NCBI GenBank assembly: GCA_949592205.1
Contig: CATIUR010000001.1
Coordinates: 43,975,001 to 44,039,000 of the forward strand
DNA from: Helichrysum umbraculigerum
Taxonomy: Eukaryota > Streptophyta > Magnoliopsida > Asterales > Asteraceae
Direction: 5' to 3'
DNA length: 64,000 bases
Within the stretch, counting starts at the first letter, position 1, and each line of letters begins with the position of its first letter. The notes below the pieces were generated by a model. The model worked only from the letters and a program-made list of their open reading frames with translations. It ran no database searches and was not told the DNA's origin. The position numbers were made by a program, and so were the translations under genes. Positions 36,096-47,700 of this stretch are shown here, piece after piece.

Positions 36096-36684
36096 TGTAA
36101 GTCCCCTAGTTTTAGGATCGATAACTTCGTTATCTTTAGTATTAAGGTGCGGAATCCCTCAATACGATGTTATCTTACTAGTAACGAATATGTTCGTAAT
36201 TGCGTTTATAAAGTTTAACTTTAAACGAATAATACGTCTAAGCCTAGCCGTTAGGTTTAAGTTTTCTCTGGGTTTAGTGAATTCGCAGATCAGAAAACCG
36301 AATGACAAAAGTTGTTCTGTTTTTCACCCGTGAAAAACAATATATATGTCAGTTCGTCTCGGCTCGCATGGGCTAGCGAGTTCGGTCCAACTCGCAGCCC
36401 AAGCCCAGTAAAGGACTCGGCTCGCCAGACTCAAGCTTCGCGAGTTCAGATCTCACCTCACAGCTCAACTCGCTGCGACTTGAGATCTCGACTCGTCTCG
36501 CATGAAACGTCTATTATTTATTTCGTATTTAAACATTCGTCTAACTTAGCATAATAATATGTTTAACGAATATTACTAACAAAACAAATATTTATTTACA
36601 AATCTAAACCAATGTACAAACATAATAATAATTACACCAGTCCTATTTCAAGCTAGATCTGTTGTCACACTCTATGTTCCAACA
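36096..36684 (-). repeat. I3 3' LTR (left copy)
   Basis: 589 bp, TGTAAGTCCCC ... GTTCCAACA in + orientation. Only about six differences from the right copy, in CpG-like contexts such as CGCAGCCC/CACAGCCC. Rich in GCGAGT/ACTCGC motifs at 36365-36500. Confidence 0.93.
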
Positions 36685-36733
36685 GACACTTAGTAAAATC
36701 GAGTGATAAATTTCGAGTGATAAATTGGTGATC
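36685..36733. other. Scrambled filler at the I3/I4 deletion junction
   Basis: Starting at the very edge of the I3 LTR, GACACTTAGTAAAA and TCGAGTGATAAATTTCGAG are inverted copies of two neighbouring pieces of the I4 LTR at about 38958-38998, joined in swapped order through shared TAAAA. CGAGTGATAAATT is then repeated before pol sequence begins. This looks like template switching during break repair. Confidence 0.65.
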
Positions 36734-37765
36734 GGTTGCGATACCATTTGGGTGATCGTCGATCGTCTCACCAAATCTGCTCATTTCCTAGCAATCAAAG
36801 AAAACGATAAAATAGAACGCCTTGCACAAATCTACATCAAGGAAATTGTTTCTCAACACGGTGTTCCAATCTCGATCATCTCTGACAGGGATGCCCGTTT
36901 CACCTCTCACTTTTGGCAGTCACTTCAAAAAGCATTGGGTACCCGTCTCGACATGAGTACCGCATACCATCCTCAAACCGATGGCCAAAGTGAACGAACC
37001 ATTCAGACACTGGAAGATATGCTACGCGCCTGCGTAGTTGATTTCGGTACAAACTGGGAAAGACATCTACCGTTGTGCGAATTCTCGTACAATAACAGCT
37101 ATCATGCCAGCATTAAGGCTGCACCGTTTGAGGCACTGTACGGTCGTAAGTGCCGATCACCGATCTGTTGGACTGAAGTGGGAGATAGTCAACTCACTGG
37201 TCCTGAACTCATACACGCCACCACTGAGAAAATTGTGGAAATCCAAAACCGACTCAAAGCCGCACATGATCGTCAGAAAAGTTATGCTGACGTGAGACGC
37301 AAACCACTCGAGTTCCAAGTTGGGGATCGAGTACTCTTAAAAGTATCGCCTTGGAAAGGCGTCATCCGTTTTGGCAAACGCGGGAAGTTAAATCCCAGAT
37401 ACATCGGGCCTTTTGAAATCCTCGAACGGATTGGCCCCGTAGCTTATCGATTGCAGCTGCCATCCGAACTCAGCAGCGTGCACCCCACTTTTCATATCTC
37501 AAATTTGAAGAAGTGTCTGTCTGATGAGACACTTATTATTCCACTAGATGAAATTCGTGTTGACGATAAACTTCACTTCGTTGAGGAACCCGCTGAAATT
37601 ATGGACCGTGAGGTCAAACAACTGAAACAAAGTCGTATTCCCATCGTCAAGGTCAGATGGAATTCGCGGCGTGGTCCGAAATTCACCTGGGAACGGGAAG
37701 ACCAGATGCGACTCAAATATCCTCAACTTTTCACTGATTCTACATCAAACACGACTTCGAACTAA
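36734..37765 (+). pseudogene. I4 pol fragment: integrase core to chromodomain
   Basis: The reading begins in the middle of the integrase core (GCDTIWVIVDRLTKSAHF). It runs through the second catalytic Asp (IISDRDARFTSHFW), the Glu region (YHPQTDGQSERTIQTLED), a basic C-terminal domain (GKRGKLNPRYIGPF) and a chromodomain-like tail (VKVRWNSRRGPKFTWERE). It ends at TAA 37763. About 344 codons without a stop, closely similar to the same region of I2. No natural start survives; the upstream codons at 36725 belong to filler. Followed by ATTTCGGGACGAAAT and a polypurine tract (37788-37799). Confidence 0.92.
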
Positions 37766-39035
37766 ATTTCGGGACGAAATTCTTCTAACAGGGGGAGAAT
37801 GTAACACCCGCCAAATTAGGACTAGTAATTAGTGCCTAATCATATGTTAATACATGTAATTAGTTCTGTGTTAGGCTAATTAATGTAACGAATTATATAT
37901 ATTGTTGGATATATACGAAAATGCGATTTGGTTAAATCGTACGCAATTTAAATCGAATGTATTTCGATTCAATTTAATACGGATGTTGGTGACCAATTTT
38001 ATTAAATAATGTTGTTATATCAAAAATATTATTATGATAATATTTCGTATTCATTCGTATCGTACAGACAAAACTTACACAATTTAAAATATTAAAACGC
38101 GCAAACTAAATAAACAAACTTACATTTTGTAACTCAAATATAAATTGATTAGTAAAATATCTAAATAAAATATCGCTTAATAATTTGTATTTTAAAACGT
38201 ACCAACTAATATGTAAAATAATTATTTAACGTTTGATCGACGGAGAAAACGAACACCGCACGGAGCGGAAACGCGGGGCGAAAAATGGGAGCTTAACCTC
38301 CCATTCCCCTCCCTTTTCCTCATTTCTTTCTCAACTCTCTCTCTCTCTTCTTTTCCTCTTTCCTTTTCTCTCAAACAAATCACCACCTCCATCCATCCAA
38401 ATCGCAAAATAAACATATCAAACGACTTCGGATCTTCAAGATTTTTAGAGATTCACGACCACCACGCAACGATCTATCTTTCTATCTTTCCGAAATTTCA
38501 TTTCGGCGATTTGTAAGTTTCCGACACAACTCCGAAAACTCTCGTTTCTAAGTATTATCACTTGCTAGTTGTTTGTATAACCTTGTAATGTCCTAAAATG
38601 GGTTGGGTAAAAATATTAGGCTGATCGATGGCCGGAAAATGCGTTTTTGAAGTTGAAACTCCGATCAGATCCCGTACGTCGCATTTGGCCTGGAGCAAAT
38701 GCGACGCAGCGACTTACGTCGCACGAATCCTCGACGTCGCATATAGCGACGCAGCCTATTACGTCGCATTGACTTGCGAATGTCGCACATAGCGACGCAG
38801 ACCTTAACGTCGCCAACTTAACCAACGTCGCATTAGCGACGCAGCACCCTACGTCGCATTGAATTGCGAACGTCTCAAAATGCGAAGCAAACACTCACGT
38901 CGCACCCAACGTCGCACCCAATGTCGCACAAACCAGAACCTCAAAAACACAGATTTTTACTAAGTGTCGAGACTCGAAATTTATCACTCGATTTTACCCA
39001 AATTCAGATCCCAGATGCGTTTTACCCAAATCCAG

Positions 39036-39117
39036 CCAGGGGCTCTGCCCCTTGGACCCCGCCAGGGGCTGCCGCCCCTTGGACCCCGCTACCAGGGGCG
39101 CTGCCCCCGGACCCCCG
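39036..39117. repeat. Three tandem CCAGGGGC...GGACCCCG hairpin units
   Basis: Units at 39036-39061, 39062-39088 and 39091-39117, each 26-27 bp with internal self-complementarity (AGGGGC/GCCCCT). Similar blocks occur, from memory, in many plant LTRs. Confidence 0.7.
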
Positions 39118-39439
39118 TACTTAGATTCCGTAACGGCTTCTAAAACACAATCAAAACACATTTTTCAAGTAAAACGACACGAAATCAAAATAATAATAGT
39201 TGAGATTATTATTACAAATCGGTCACCAACAGGCCGTACACTTTTCAAATACTTAAACTTATCAACCAAATAGTGGAAATTTGGACATTATAGTTGAACG
39301 AACAACTACAAGGGTGATCTGTTGAGATACCCAATCATGATTATAACCATCGCGTGTCGTGGACACCCTCAGGTTACAAGTCTTTGCACTTCATACTCGG
39401 CTAATCAACTTACGTTTGTTTAAACGCACTCAGACTCAG

Positions 39440-39924
39440 GTGAGTCTCATAGCCCCTCTTTTTACTGTTTTACTCAGGGGTGTGATATATTGCTCAACTT
39501 TTAACATGTGAACGCAAGTACCAACTTTTCATATACTACATGAGTTTTTCGAAACTAATCATTTTAAAGTCCTCCGTCAGCATATTTGTTAATACGTTGT
39601 AGCGTGAATATTAGTATATGGTACCATATAGGATTGATCCACCTCGTTCGGGTTAGCAAGCACTAACCGGGTAAACGAACGTACTAATATTTGGGAAGAC
39701 GAATGTGGATTAGGCATTCGTGGAGGCACCTCGCCTGGAATTCTCTATAGGGGACCCGGCCCTCGAGTTAAGCTCAACTATGTGCTCATGGCTGTATACA
39801 CGATGACTATCATTTAATTGCTGGATGCAATTCATTATTAAATCTTGCGGTTCACACTATATTTACTGATTTCAAACCTGTGAGCTCACCAGCTTTATAG
39901 CTGACCTTTTAGCATATATCGCAG
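39440..39924 (+). other. Candidate LTR leader intron, I4
   Basis: ACTCAG|GTGAGTCTC at 39437-39445 and TATATCGCAG|GTACCC at 39915-39930 delimit 485 bp. Signals match those in I2 and E1 LTRs. Confidence 0.45.
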
Positions 39925-40213
39925 GTACCCAGCAGTAGGATGTTTCTGCTTCAGGACTTTAGCTCGAGTCAGCATACAGACGATTGAGATTTTCTTGCAT
40001 TAGTATATTTTGTACAAGTACTTATGTACTGAAATCTCATTTTATTTAAACTCGAGCTATGTAAGGCTTTAAATGTTGTAAACATTTCAGTTATCAATAT
40101 ATTTTGTTAAAACGACGCATTTAGAGTCGTTTACTATATATCTTTGTGCTTTGTTATTGATTAGTAACACCCAAATCAAGCTTCCACAAATCACTAAATT
40201 TGGGTGTGTTACA

Positions 40214-42340
40214 AATGCGCTCTCAAGACCAGACTCTCCAAAGAAGATAACTTCAGTCTCTGCACATTGAAGTCCGCAAGTAAAGTCTCATGAGTCTTCA
40301 TCAATAGATTGTACGATTCACTCTGCTTGAGTATCTGCTGAGCAAGAAGAAGATTATTCGACACCAGCTCTGGAATCTGAGAAGTAAGCTTCTCTAAATC
40401 CTTTACCCTAGACTCTAAGGATGTAATCCTTTCAGCATCAGTCGTTGGAGTAACAGGTACCATTGTAGGTCCAGGCGGTGTAAGAGACTCAATATGCCAG
40501 TCTCTGGTCAGCGGTGTATGAGGTTGAGACAAAGCTTGCGTAAGCAAGTTTGTCGCAAATCTAGCTGCTTTATTCGTCGGAAAATTAGCTCCACGAACTA
40601 GATCAGCAACCTCATGCTGTATAGTTAAACACAATTAAAATCAGTTATTGTTACAGATTACTCTGTCTCAAACTCTAATTAATTGCATAACACTCATAGT
40701 TATAGAACTTATATCTCATACCTGAAGAGGTACAAACATCTGTTCAGAAACCACCGGTGCATCCATCTCCACCTGTGGTGTATCTTGAGCAACTTCTCGA
40801 ATAGTTAGCGTTCTCGGACGCTTCATCGAAGGAATCTCAACCTCCTCAGTACCTTCCTCCAGAATATCCTTCCCTTTTCTCTTCCTTTCAGAGATAGACG
40901 GAGGAGGAGAAGGTGTATTCTCAGAATCCTCATCTGAAGCCGTCTCACCATCACGACCTCCAGATGATCTAACAGGATCCTAAAGTTTAAATATATTAAA
41001 CATTTATGATTAACATAAGCTCTATCATACAAGTTCTATATATTTAAGATTAATCAGATATAATACCTCAGTCGGTACAACAACTGATTCATCTAGCTGT
41101 ATCTGCTCCCCCTCAAGTAATACAACTTCTGGGTTTGCAGCCTCAGCTTCAGCTTCATGTTCGGTTAATGATATTTATATTTTAAAATCAGAAATAATAT
41201 CCAATTAACTAAATATCTAATATCAGAATCATTATATAATAATATTATGCATCTATGATTAATAAAACAATCTATCAACTAAGCATCTATATTATTATAT
41301 AAATAAAATATTACCTCAGATGGTGCAAAATAACTATCAATATCCTGAAGCAAAGGATTCGTTGCATCATCATTCTGCTCCAAAACCTCTTGCACAACTT
41401 GTGCAGCAACCTCTTGATTCACCTGCTGATCAACCTGACCAACCTGAATAAGAACATCCCCAAGGAGCCCTTGTGGATCTTCAGGTTGAGCCTCCTCAGC
41501 TGCAGGTTCCGGTACAACATCAGCATCAGTAGGAGCAGCAGCAGCAGCAGGAGCAACATCTAACCACCCATGATTTGGCGGTGCAACGTAGTTCGGGTCA
41601 ATAACATACCCAAAGAGTGGTCTGACCTCCGGTTTCACCACTCCCTCCTTCCTAACCGTCTGCATGAACATGGCGTTATACCCACGATGGTCAATCGTAT
41701 TAACCACTAGATGTGGTTCAGGTATAGCCAAATCCGGTAGACGCGCACGGATAATCAACATGCAAAATCGTGGGCAAACCAAAAATCTTGATCTAACAGA
41801 CCCCGATATCTGTTTCGCAATCTCACCAAAAAGATAATCACAAAAACTGTATGGTTTATTATAAACCAGTGACAGTGCAGCCGATAAAATCTTCGCCGCA
41901 AAAACGATATTCATCACGTGCCAGAGAAACCTCCACTGACCAATAACCAGAGGTTTCTGGAACTGACGTCCGCATCTATCTCCTGTATAACCCATACGAC
42001 CTATAGCACCCTCTATAAAATCCATAGGATACTCAATATCCCCATTCTCCTGTTCTACTGTACCTAGCTGCAAAATCTCACGGAGATTACCAGCCGAAAA
42101 CGTAACAGGTTGACCACTAACTGTAGCTCGAATCTCTGGTGGATTGACAGATTCGTCATATACAATATCCGTCCAGAAATCGTTCAGTATAGCCTGAGAG
42201 ATAGGAGGATTGGCCGTAATGGCGTATCGAATCCGTGATCGTGCAAGAAAACGAAGAATATCAGCAACCCTGTCAGCCCGCTTGGCTTCAAGGTTCAGAT
42301 CCACCAAAATATTGTGGCCCTTGTCAAATGCTCTAGCCAT
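40214..42340 (-). pseudogene. I3 accessory gene with candidate introns, truncated by I4
   Basis: Exon 1 runs 42340-41315 (342 codons; MARAFDKGHNILVDL) and ends CTGAG|GTAATA. Exon 2, 41162-41067, encodes 32 acidic residues and ends ACTGAG|GTATTA; its expected acceptor reads ACC instead of AG, so intron 1 may be broken. Exon 3, 40979-40722 (86 codons), lies between AACTTTAG|GA and CTTCAG|GTATGA and has basic stretches (ERKRKGKD, KRPR). Exon 4 starts at 40616 after AACTATACAG and is a coiled-coil-like helix (ITSLESRVKDLEKL) until the I4 LTR at 40213. Introns 2 and 3 are 87 and 105 bp and all junctions are phase 0. Exon 1 (QWRFLWHVM, FLVCPRFCML) resembles, from memory, hypothetical proteins found after pol in SIRE-like elements of composites. 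Function unknown; same strand as pol. Confidence 0.65.
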
Positions 42341-44647
42341 ATCTGTAAAATAAACACAAACAACAGATATAATTTTAATGCACGATTAAAAATCTTTAAA
42401 CTATAACGTATTATGAATCAAGATTCATCAAACATCTTAGTTTAAAATTGAAATTATATATAACTTGTTACAAAAATAGTCTCAAGTCGTATATAAAAAT
42501 TTAACTTATAACTAGAAAGTCTTAAGTCTAATTTAAATCCATTATATAAAAGTTATTACTTAAAAAGTCTTAACATTTATATAACTACTTAAAATTTATC
42601 TAAGTCCTGGACTCGCATAAACTGACTAAGCGAATCAAGATCAACTCGTTTCGCTTATCAACTCGCTTCACTCATCAACTCGCTACATTGATCAACTCGC
42701 TAAACTTATCAAGCGGCTATTGAAGTGAACTCGCTAATCACATCGATTCGCTAGTCAACTCGCTGCGAGTTGATTCAAAATGTCAACTCGTTTGATGAAC
42801 TGCCGTCGCGAGTTAGTTTTCAAAATCGATTAATCCGTTGATTTTAACATGATCTATCGATTGATTTACGTTCATTAATGTTTGTTTAACATAAACCCTA
42901 AAGATCCATGTCCAATAACATCGTAATCGACGCAAATCGTTTAGTTTATAACCCGAAACCCTAAGTTTATAAAAACTTCAATTTCTCGTTATTTACACGG
43001 TGAAATCCATAGTATTATACCTCAAAATGTTCGTAAATTGAAGATGTATAAAGTCTACGGATTGAAAAACTCGTTCCCGTACTCTAAAAATCGAAATCAA
43101 ACGAAAACTCAAAATCGCCTCGTTTCGCCTGTAAGCGGATTCGCAAAGTTTTACTGAACTCGCGAAGTGTGTGGGTTCGGTGGGTTGGCTTGACTCGTTT
43201 GACCCCCTTTATACTTTGTATCCGATTCGCTAAAATTCAAGCGGATCCGCAGGTTGACTTAGTCAACTCGCAGGAATAAATAAAAACGCGAATTTAATTC
43301 TAAGTATAAATAAAGCCCGATATTTTACAAGTCTAAATTACAATTAATTTTCACTTGTATTTGTCACGTTTGTTCAACTCAAAAATATTCAGTATAATTT
43401 AATTCCGAAGGGTAAATTCTGATAAACACAAAAACTTTAAATTAAAAAAAAAACAAATAAACATGTGATAAAAATACAACTATATAAACATTGATATCAA
43501 GTACCATTTTATTAATCGCTCGATCAAAACAAACTACATAAACAAAATGAATAAGAATTTATCTGCTTAGGGATCATATTAGAAAGAATAAGTAATTAAG
43601 TATATATTTAAAAAGTCTAAGCAGATTGGTAGTATACATACCTCATGAAATTCAAATAAATTACTATAAAATTACAACTAAATTCATCATTGATACATTT
43701 ATATTTATAAAACTATATCTTAGGTACCTTTATCCACATAGCATAATTAATAAATGCATTACTCACATAAAGTGAATATTTAATTATAGACAGTCCAAGA
43801 CGATTACCGGTATTATGATCCACATAAACAAATTATACTCAATTTTCTAAGCAAACACTTTATTGTTAGTATGAATATTATCAAGTACTTTCTATTATAT
43901 GACATACTGAAGAATTTCAAGTAAAACTCATAACACTGCATCATTAAATTTCAAGGTAGCGGTTACTAAATAATGTATCTTTTCGAAACATATAACATAC
44001 ACTTGAATTTTTTAAGGTTAGACAAATATCAAACATACTTTAAATATGCTATGTTATCCAAGTCTGTACTTAGTACAACAGAAGATCTCTTCTAGCATAA
44101 TTCAAAATATATTTGAGAATATTAATTTAATTAAAGGTTTCAGTTCTGTACTTAGTACAACATAGTTACCAGTAATTAAGTTAATACCCATATTGCTACT
44201 ATTTGTCACTTTAAATTAAAATGCATGATAATAGTGTATGGTAATACCATCATTCAACATTTAAGACTTAATGTCATACATCATAGAATAGTAACACAAG
44301 ATAATAAACAAGTAGTTAATTCACTTTTTAAGTCTTAGAAAATTTCATATAATTTGCCTACCAGTATATCATATGATGAAGCCATCTTAAGTTTTTACTA
44401 AAAATAGACAAATTATAACTTGTGGATATAGGTGTATAATCAAATAAATATAAACACATACCTGATAGAACCGATGTAGTTGTAAAGCAACTTTATTTGA
44501 ACCTACTACCATATCATACTTAGGACTTAAGCTTATTATTATGAAGCTTATTCTCCTAATGTACTATCATTTCCCTTAGTTTTTGCAAATAAAAACTTAA
44601 ATGAAGGTGATTCCCCTTAGGTAACAAGCAAATGAATGCCATACGCC

Positions 44648-44678
<31 letters not shown>

Positions 44679-44727
44679 GAACATAGAAATACTGACTATT
44701 ACAAAAATACCCTTGGAAGACTAATCA
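42341..44727 (-). other. Noncoding spacer between I3 pol and accessory gene
   Basis: 2.4 kb, AT-rich, no supportable ORF. 42600-42800 and 43130-43270 contain many ACTCGC/GCGAGT motifs like those in the LTR and gag leader. A 26-T run lies at 44649-44674. In sense order the spacer precedes the accessory ATG, so it could hold a promoter or splice acceptor for it. Confidence 0.6.
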
Positions 44728-47700
44728 CTATGGATTTCTCATTCCGTTTAGTTGAACCAACGTCTCAAATCTTGCTCTGTCGAACACCTTTGTGTATAAG
44801 TCTGCTAAGTTATCCAATGATGGAACCTTAACTAACTTTATCAACTTCTTCTCAGCACAATCTCTAATAAAATGATGTCTAATATCAATATGCTTAGTTT
44901 TACTGTGCTTCACTGGATTATTGGTGATCGACATAGTAGATTCGTTATCAATCATCATAGGAGTATTGGTTATATTTAACCCGTAATCCCGCAGTTGCTG
45001 TTGAATCCAAAGTACTTGAGAGAAACAGCTGCCAGCTGCAACATACTCAGCTTCACATGTAGAAATGGCTACCGAGGTTTGCTTCTTGCACTGCCAGGAT
45101 ACTAATCTACCTCCTAGGAATTGACATCCTCCGGTCGTAGATTTCCTATTCTGATTGCATCCTCCATAATCTGAATCAGTATAAGCTACGAGATCTAAGT
45201 CTCCATCAATCGGATACCAAAGACCCAGCTTAGGTTTCCCTTTGAGGTAACGAAAGATTCGTTTAACAGCTTGCATATGTGACTCGTTCGGATTGGCCTG
45301 ATATCTTGCGCATAAACAAACAGCAAACATTATGTCAGGCCTAGAGGCTGTAAGATACATTAGTGATCCAATCATGGCTCTATAAAGAGTTGGATCCATA
45401 TCGCTATCACTCGATGTATCTGGACCTAGTCCATGATTGACTGGAATTGGAGTATTGTAGACCTTACTTTCATCCATCTTAAAGCGTTCTAATAGCTCAT
45501 ATGTATATTTAGATTGATGAATAAAGAATCCATCTTTCTTTTGATCAACATGTAATCCTAAGAAGAAATTCAACTCTCCCATTGCAGACATTTCGAACCT
45601 TTTTCTCATAACTTGTTCGAATTCTTGACACATCTTTTCATCAGAAGATCCAAAGATAATGTCATCAACATAAACTTGCACGAGAAGAAAGTCTTTCTTT
45701 TTCCACTTCACAAACAGTGTACTATCAATCGATCCTCTTGTAAATCCATTCTCAAGTAGATACGTTGATAGTGTTCCATACCATGCCCTAGGTGCTTGAT
45801 GTAATCCATATAGAGCCTTATTCAAATGATATACTCTATCTGGATACTCAGGATCAGCAAACCCTGGCGGTTGTGAAACATACACCAATTCTTCCACTTT
45901 GCCATACAAAAAGGCACTCTTAACATCCAACTGATACACTTTTATACCAAAATAAGATGCGAATGCTAAGAATACTCTAATTGCTTCTAGCCTAGCAACT
46001 GGTGCAAACACTTCGTTGTAGTCAATACCTTCTTGTTGATTAAAACCTTGAACCACCAGACGAGCTTTATTGCGAGTAACGATTCCTTTATCATCTCTCT
46101 TGCACTTAAATACCCATCTAGTTCCAATTGGATATTCTCCCTTTGGTAGATCAACCAACTCCCATACTTGTAATTTAGAGAACTGTGATAGTTCCTCTTG
46201 CATTGCTTCTACCCACGAGCTTTCTTTTAAAGCCATTTGAACATTTTTAGGCTCGACTTGTGAGATAAAGCATGAATATAGACATTGATTAAGAATCCCT
46301 GTCTCTTTCATTGCAGTATACAAGCTTTGGTATTCTAAATTTTCAGACGTACTAGCTCTGGATTGATGCCTAGTTTGAACCGGAGTATTAATATCACCGA
46401 TGATGTTTTCAACGGGATGATTCTTACTCGTTCTAGTTGTAGTAACTGGTTCAACCGGTATCTCATCTTCCAATTTAGTACCAATCTCTTCCAATTCAGG
46501 TACATCTTCCGTACGAGCAGAAGATATCCTTAAGTGTTTCAAAGGAGTAAGTATATCATCAAACTTTGTAGAAAGAACATCAAGATCTTCTGTTTCTTGA
46601 GACTTATCCTCTGAAGGTTGTTGTGACTCACTTGTGGAAGCTTTATCTGAGTCAACATTAGTCTTAATTCCAGACTGCTTAACACTTGATGTTGAAGCGG
46701 GACCAATATTCTCATCTTCAAACAATAAATGTTCAGCTATCTCTGAATCACTGACATAGTCACTAATAGGAACTTTAAATGATGCAAAAAGATCAGAATA
46801 ATCAAATTGCCAATCTAAGCCCTTATGAACATCAGGTGAATAGCTCGTAACCTCAATATTATAAACTACCTCCAAACGTCCTGTGACTTTATTAAAGACT
46901 CTCTTGTTTGGCGAATTGGGCATATAACCTAGGAAAAATCCTTCGTCAGCCTTCTCACCAAATTTTGCTTGATGTCCAGTCTTTAATATGGTGCATGAAA
47001 CTCTAAAGGGTTCAAACCCTTTTAAGTTTGGTTTCTTATTGTTCAAAAGCTCATAACAAGTCTTGTTATGTCTCTTAACCGTAAGAACTCTATTAAGAAC
47101 ATAACATGCTGTATTCACTGCTTCTGCCCAAAAGATGACCGGAAGCTTTGAATCAGCAAGCATTGTTCTTGCAGCTTCAATCAACGTCCTATTTTTCCTT
47201 TCAGCAACACCATTCTGTTGAGGTTCATAAGGTGCACTGAATTGATGTAATATCCCTTTGCTTAAGCAATAGATATTCAACGTTGAATTCTTAAATTTTG
47301 TTCCATTGTCACTACGAATACGCTTAACTCTCTTTTTATAGACATTCTCTACTAGATCAAAGAACTCTATTAGAATTCCTGGAGTTTCATCCTTTGATCC
47401 CAAAAAGAATACCCACGAGAATCTAGAATAATCATCTGTGACAACCAAAAAGTACCATTTGCCACCTAGACTTCTCTTGCTTATAGGGCCGAAGAGGTCC
47501 ATATGTAGCAATTCAAATGGCGAGGAGATAGAATTTTCAGTCTTAGGTCTGTGTGGTTTCTTGTGCTGCTTTCCTTGCATGCAAGGAACACACTTATCCT
47601 CAGACTCGAAACGTTTTTGTGGTACACCTAGAACCAAACCATTTTTGGTTATATAATTCATCTTTCTCCAGTTTAGGTGTGCCATTCTCCTATGCCATAA

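Larger units (their letters stand above)
36685..40213 (+). mobile_element. I4: 3'-end fragment of a chromovirus inside I3
   Basis: It comprises a scrambled junction (36685-36733), the 3' third of pol (36734-37765), a polypurine tract and a complete LTR (37800-40213). The right LTR end sits in exon 4 of I3's accessory gene. The left LTR, gag and most of pol are missing, together with I3's 3' interior, so a single deletion with filler insertion explains both losses. It is related to I2 and E1 but a distinct family. Confidence 0.88.
37800..40213 (+). repeat. I4 3' LTR
   Basis: 2414 bp, TGTAACACCCGCC ... GTGTGTTACA. In order: a pyrimidine-rich leader (about 38290-38400), GTAAGT donor-like site at 38513, a GCGACG/CGTCGC array (38675-38930), three hairpin-like units (39036-39117) and the intron-like segment 39440-39924. 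No gene is seen; small ORFs are translations of the repeats. Confidence 0.9.
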
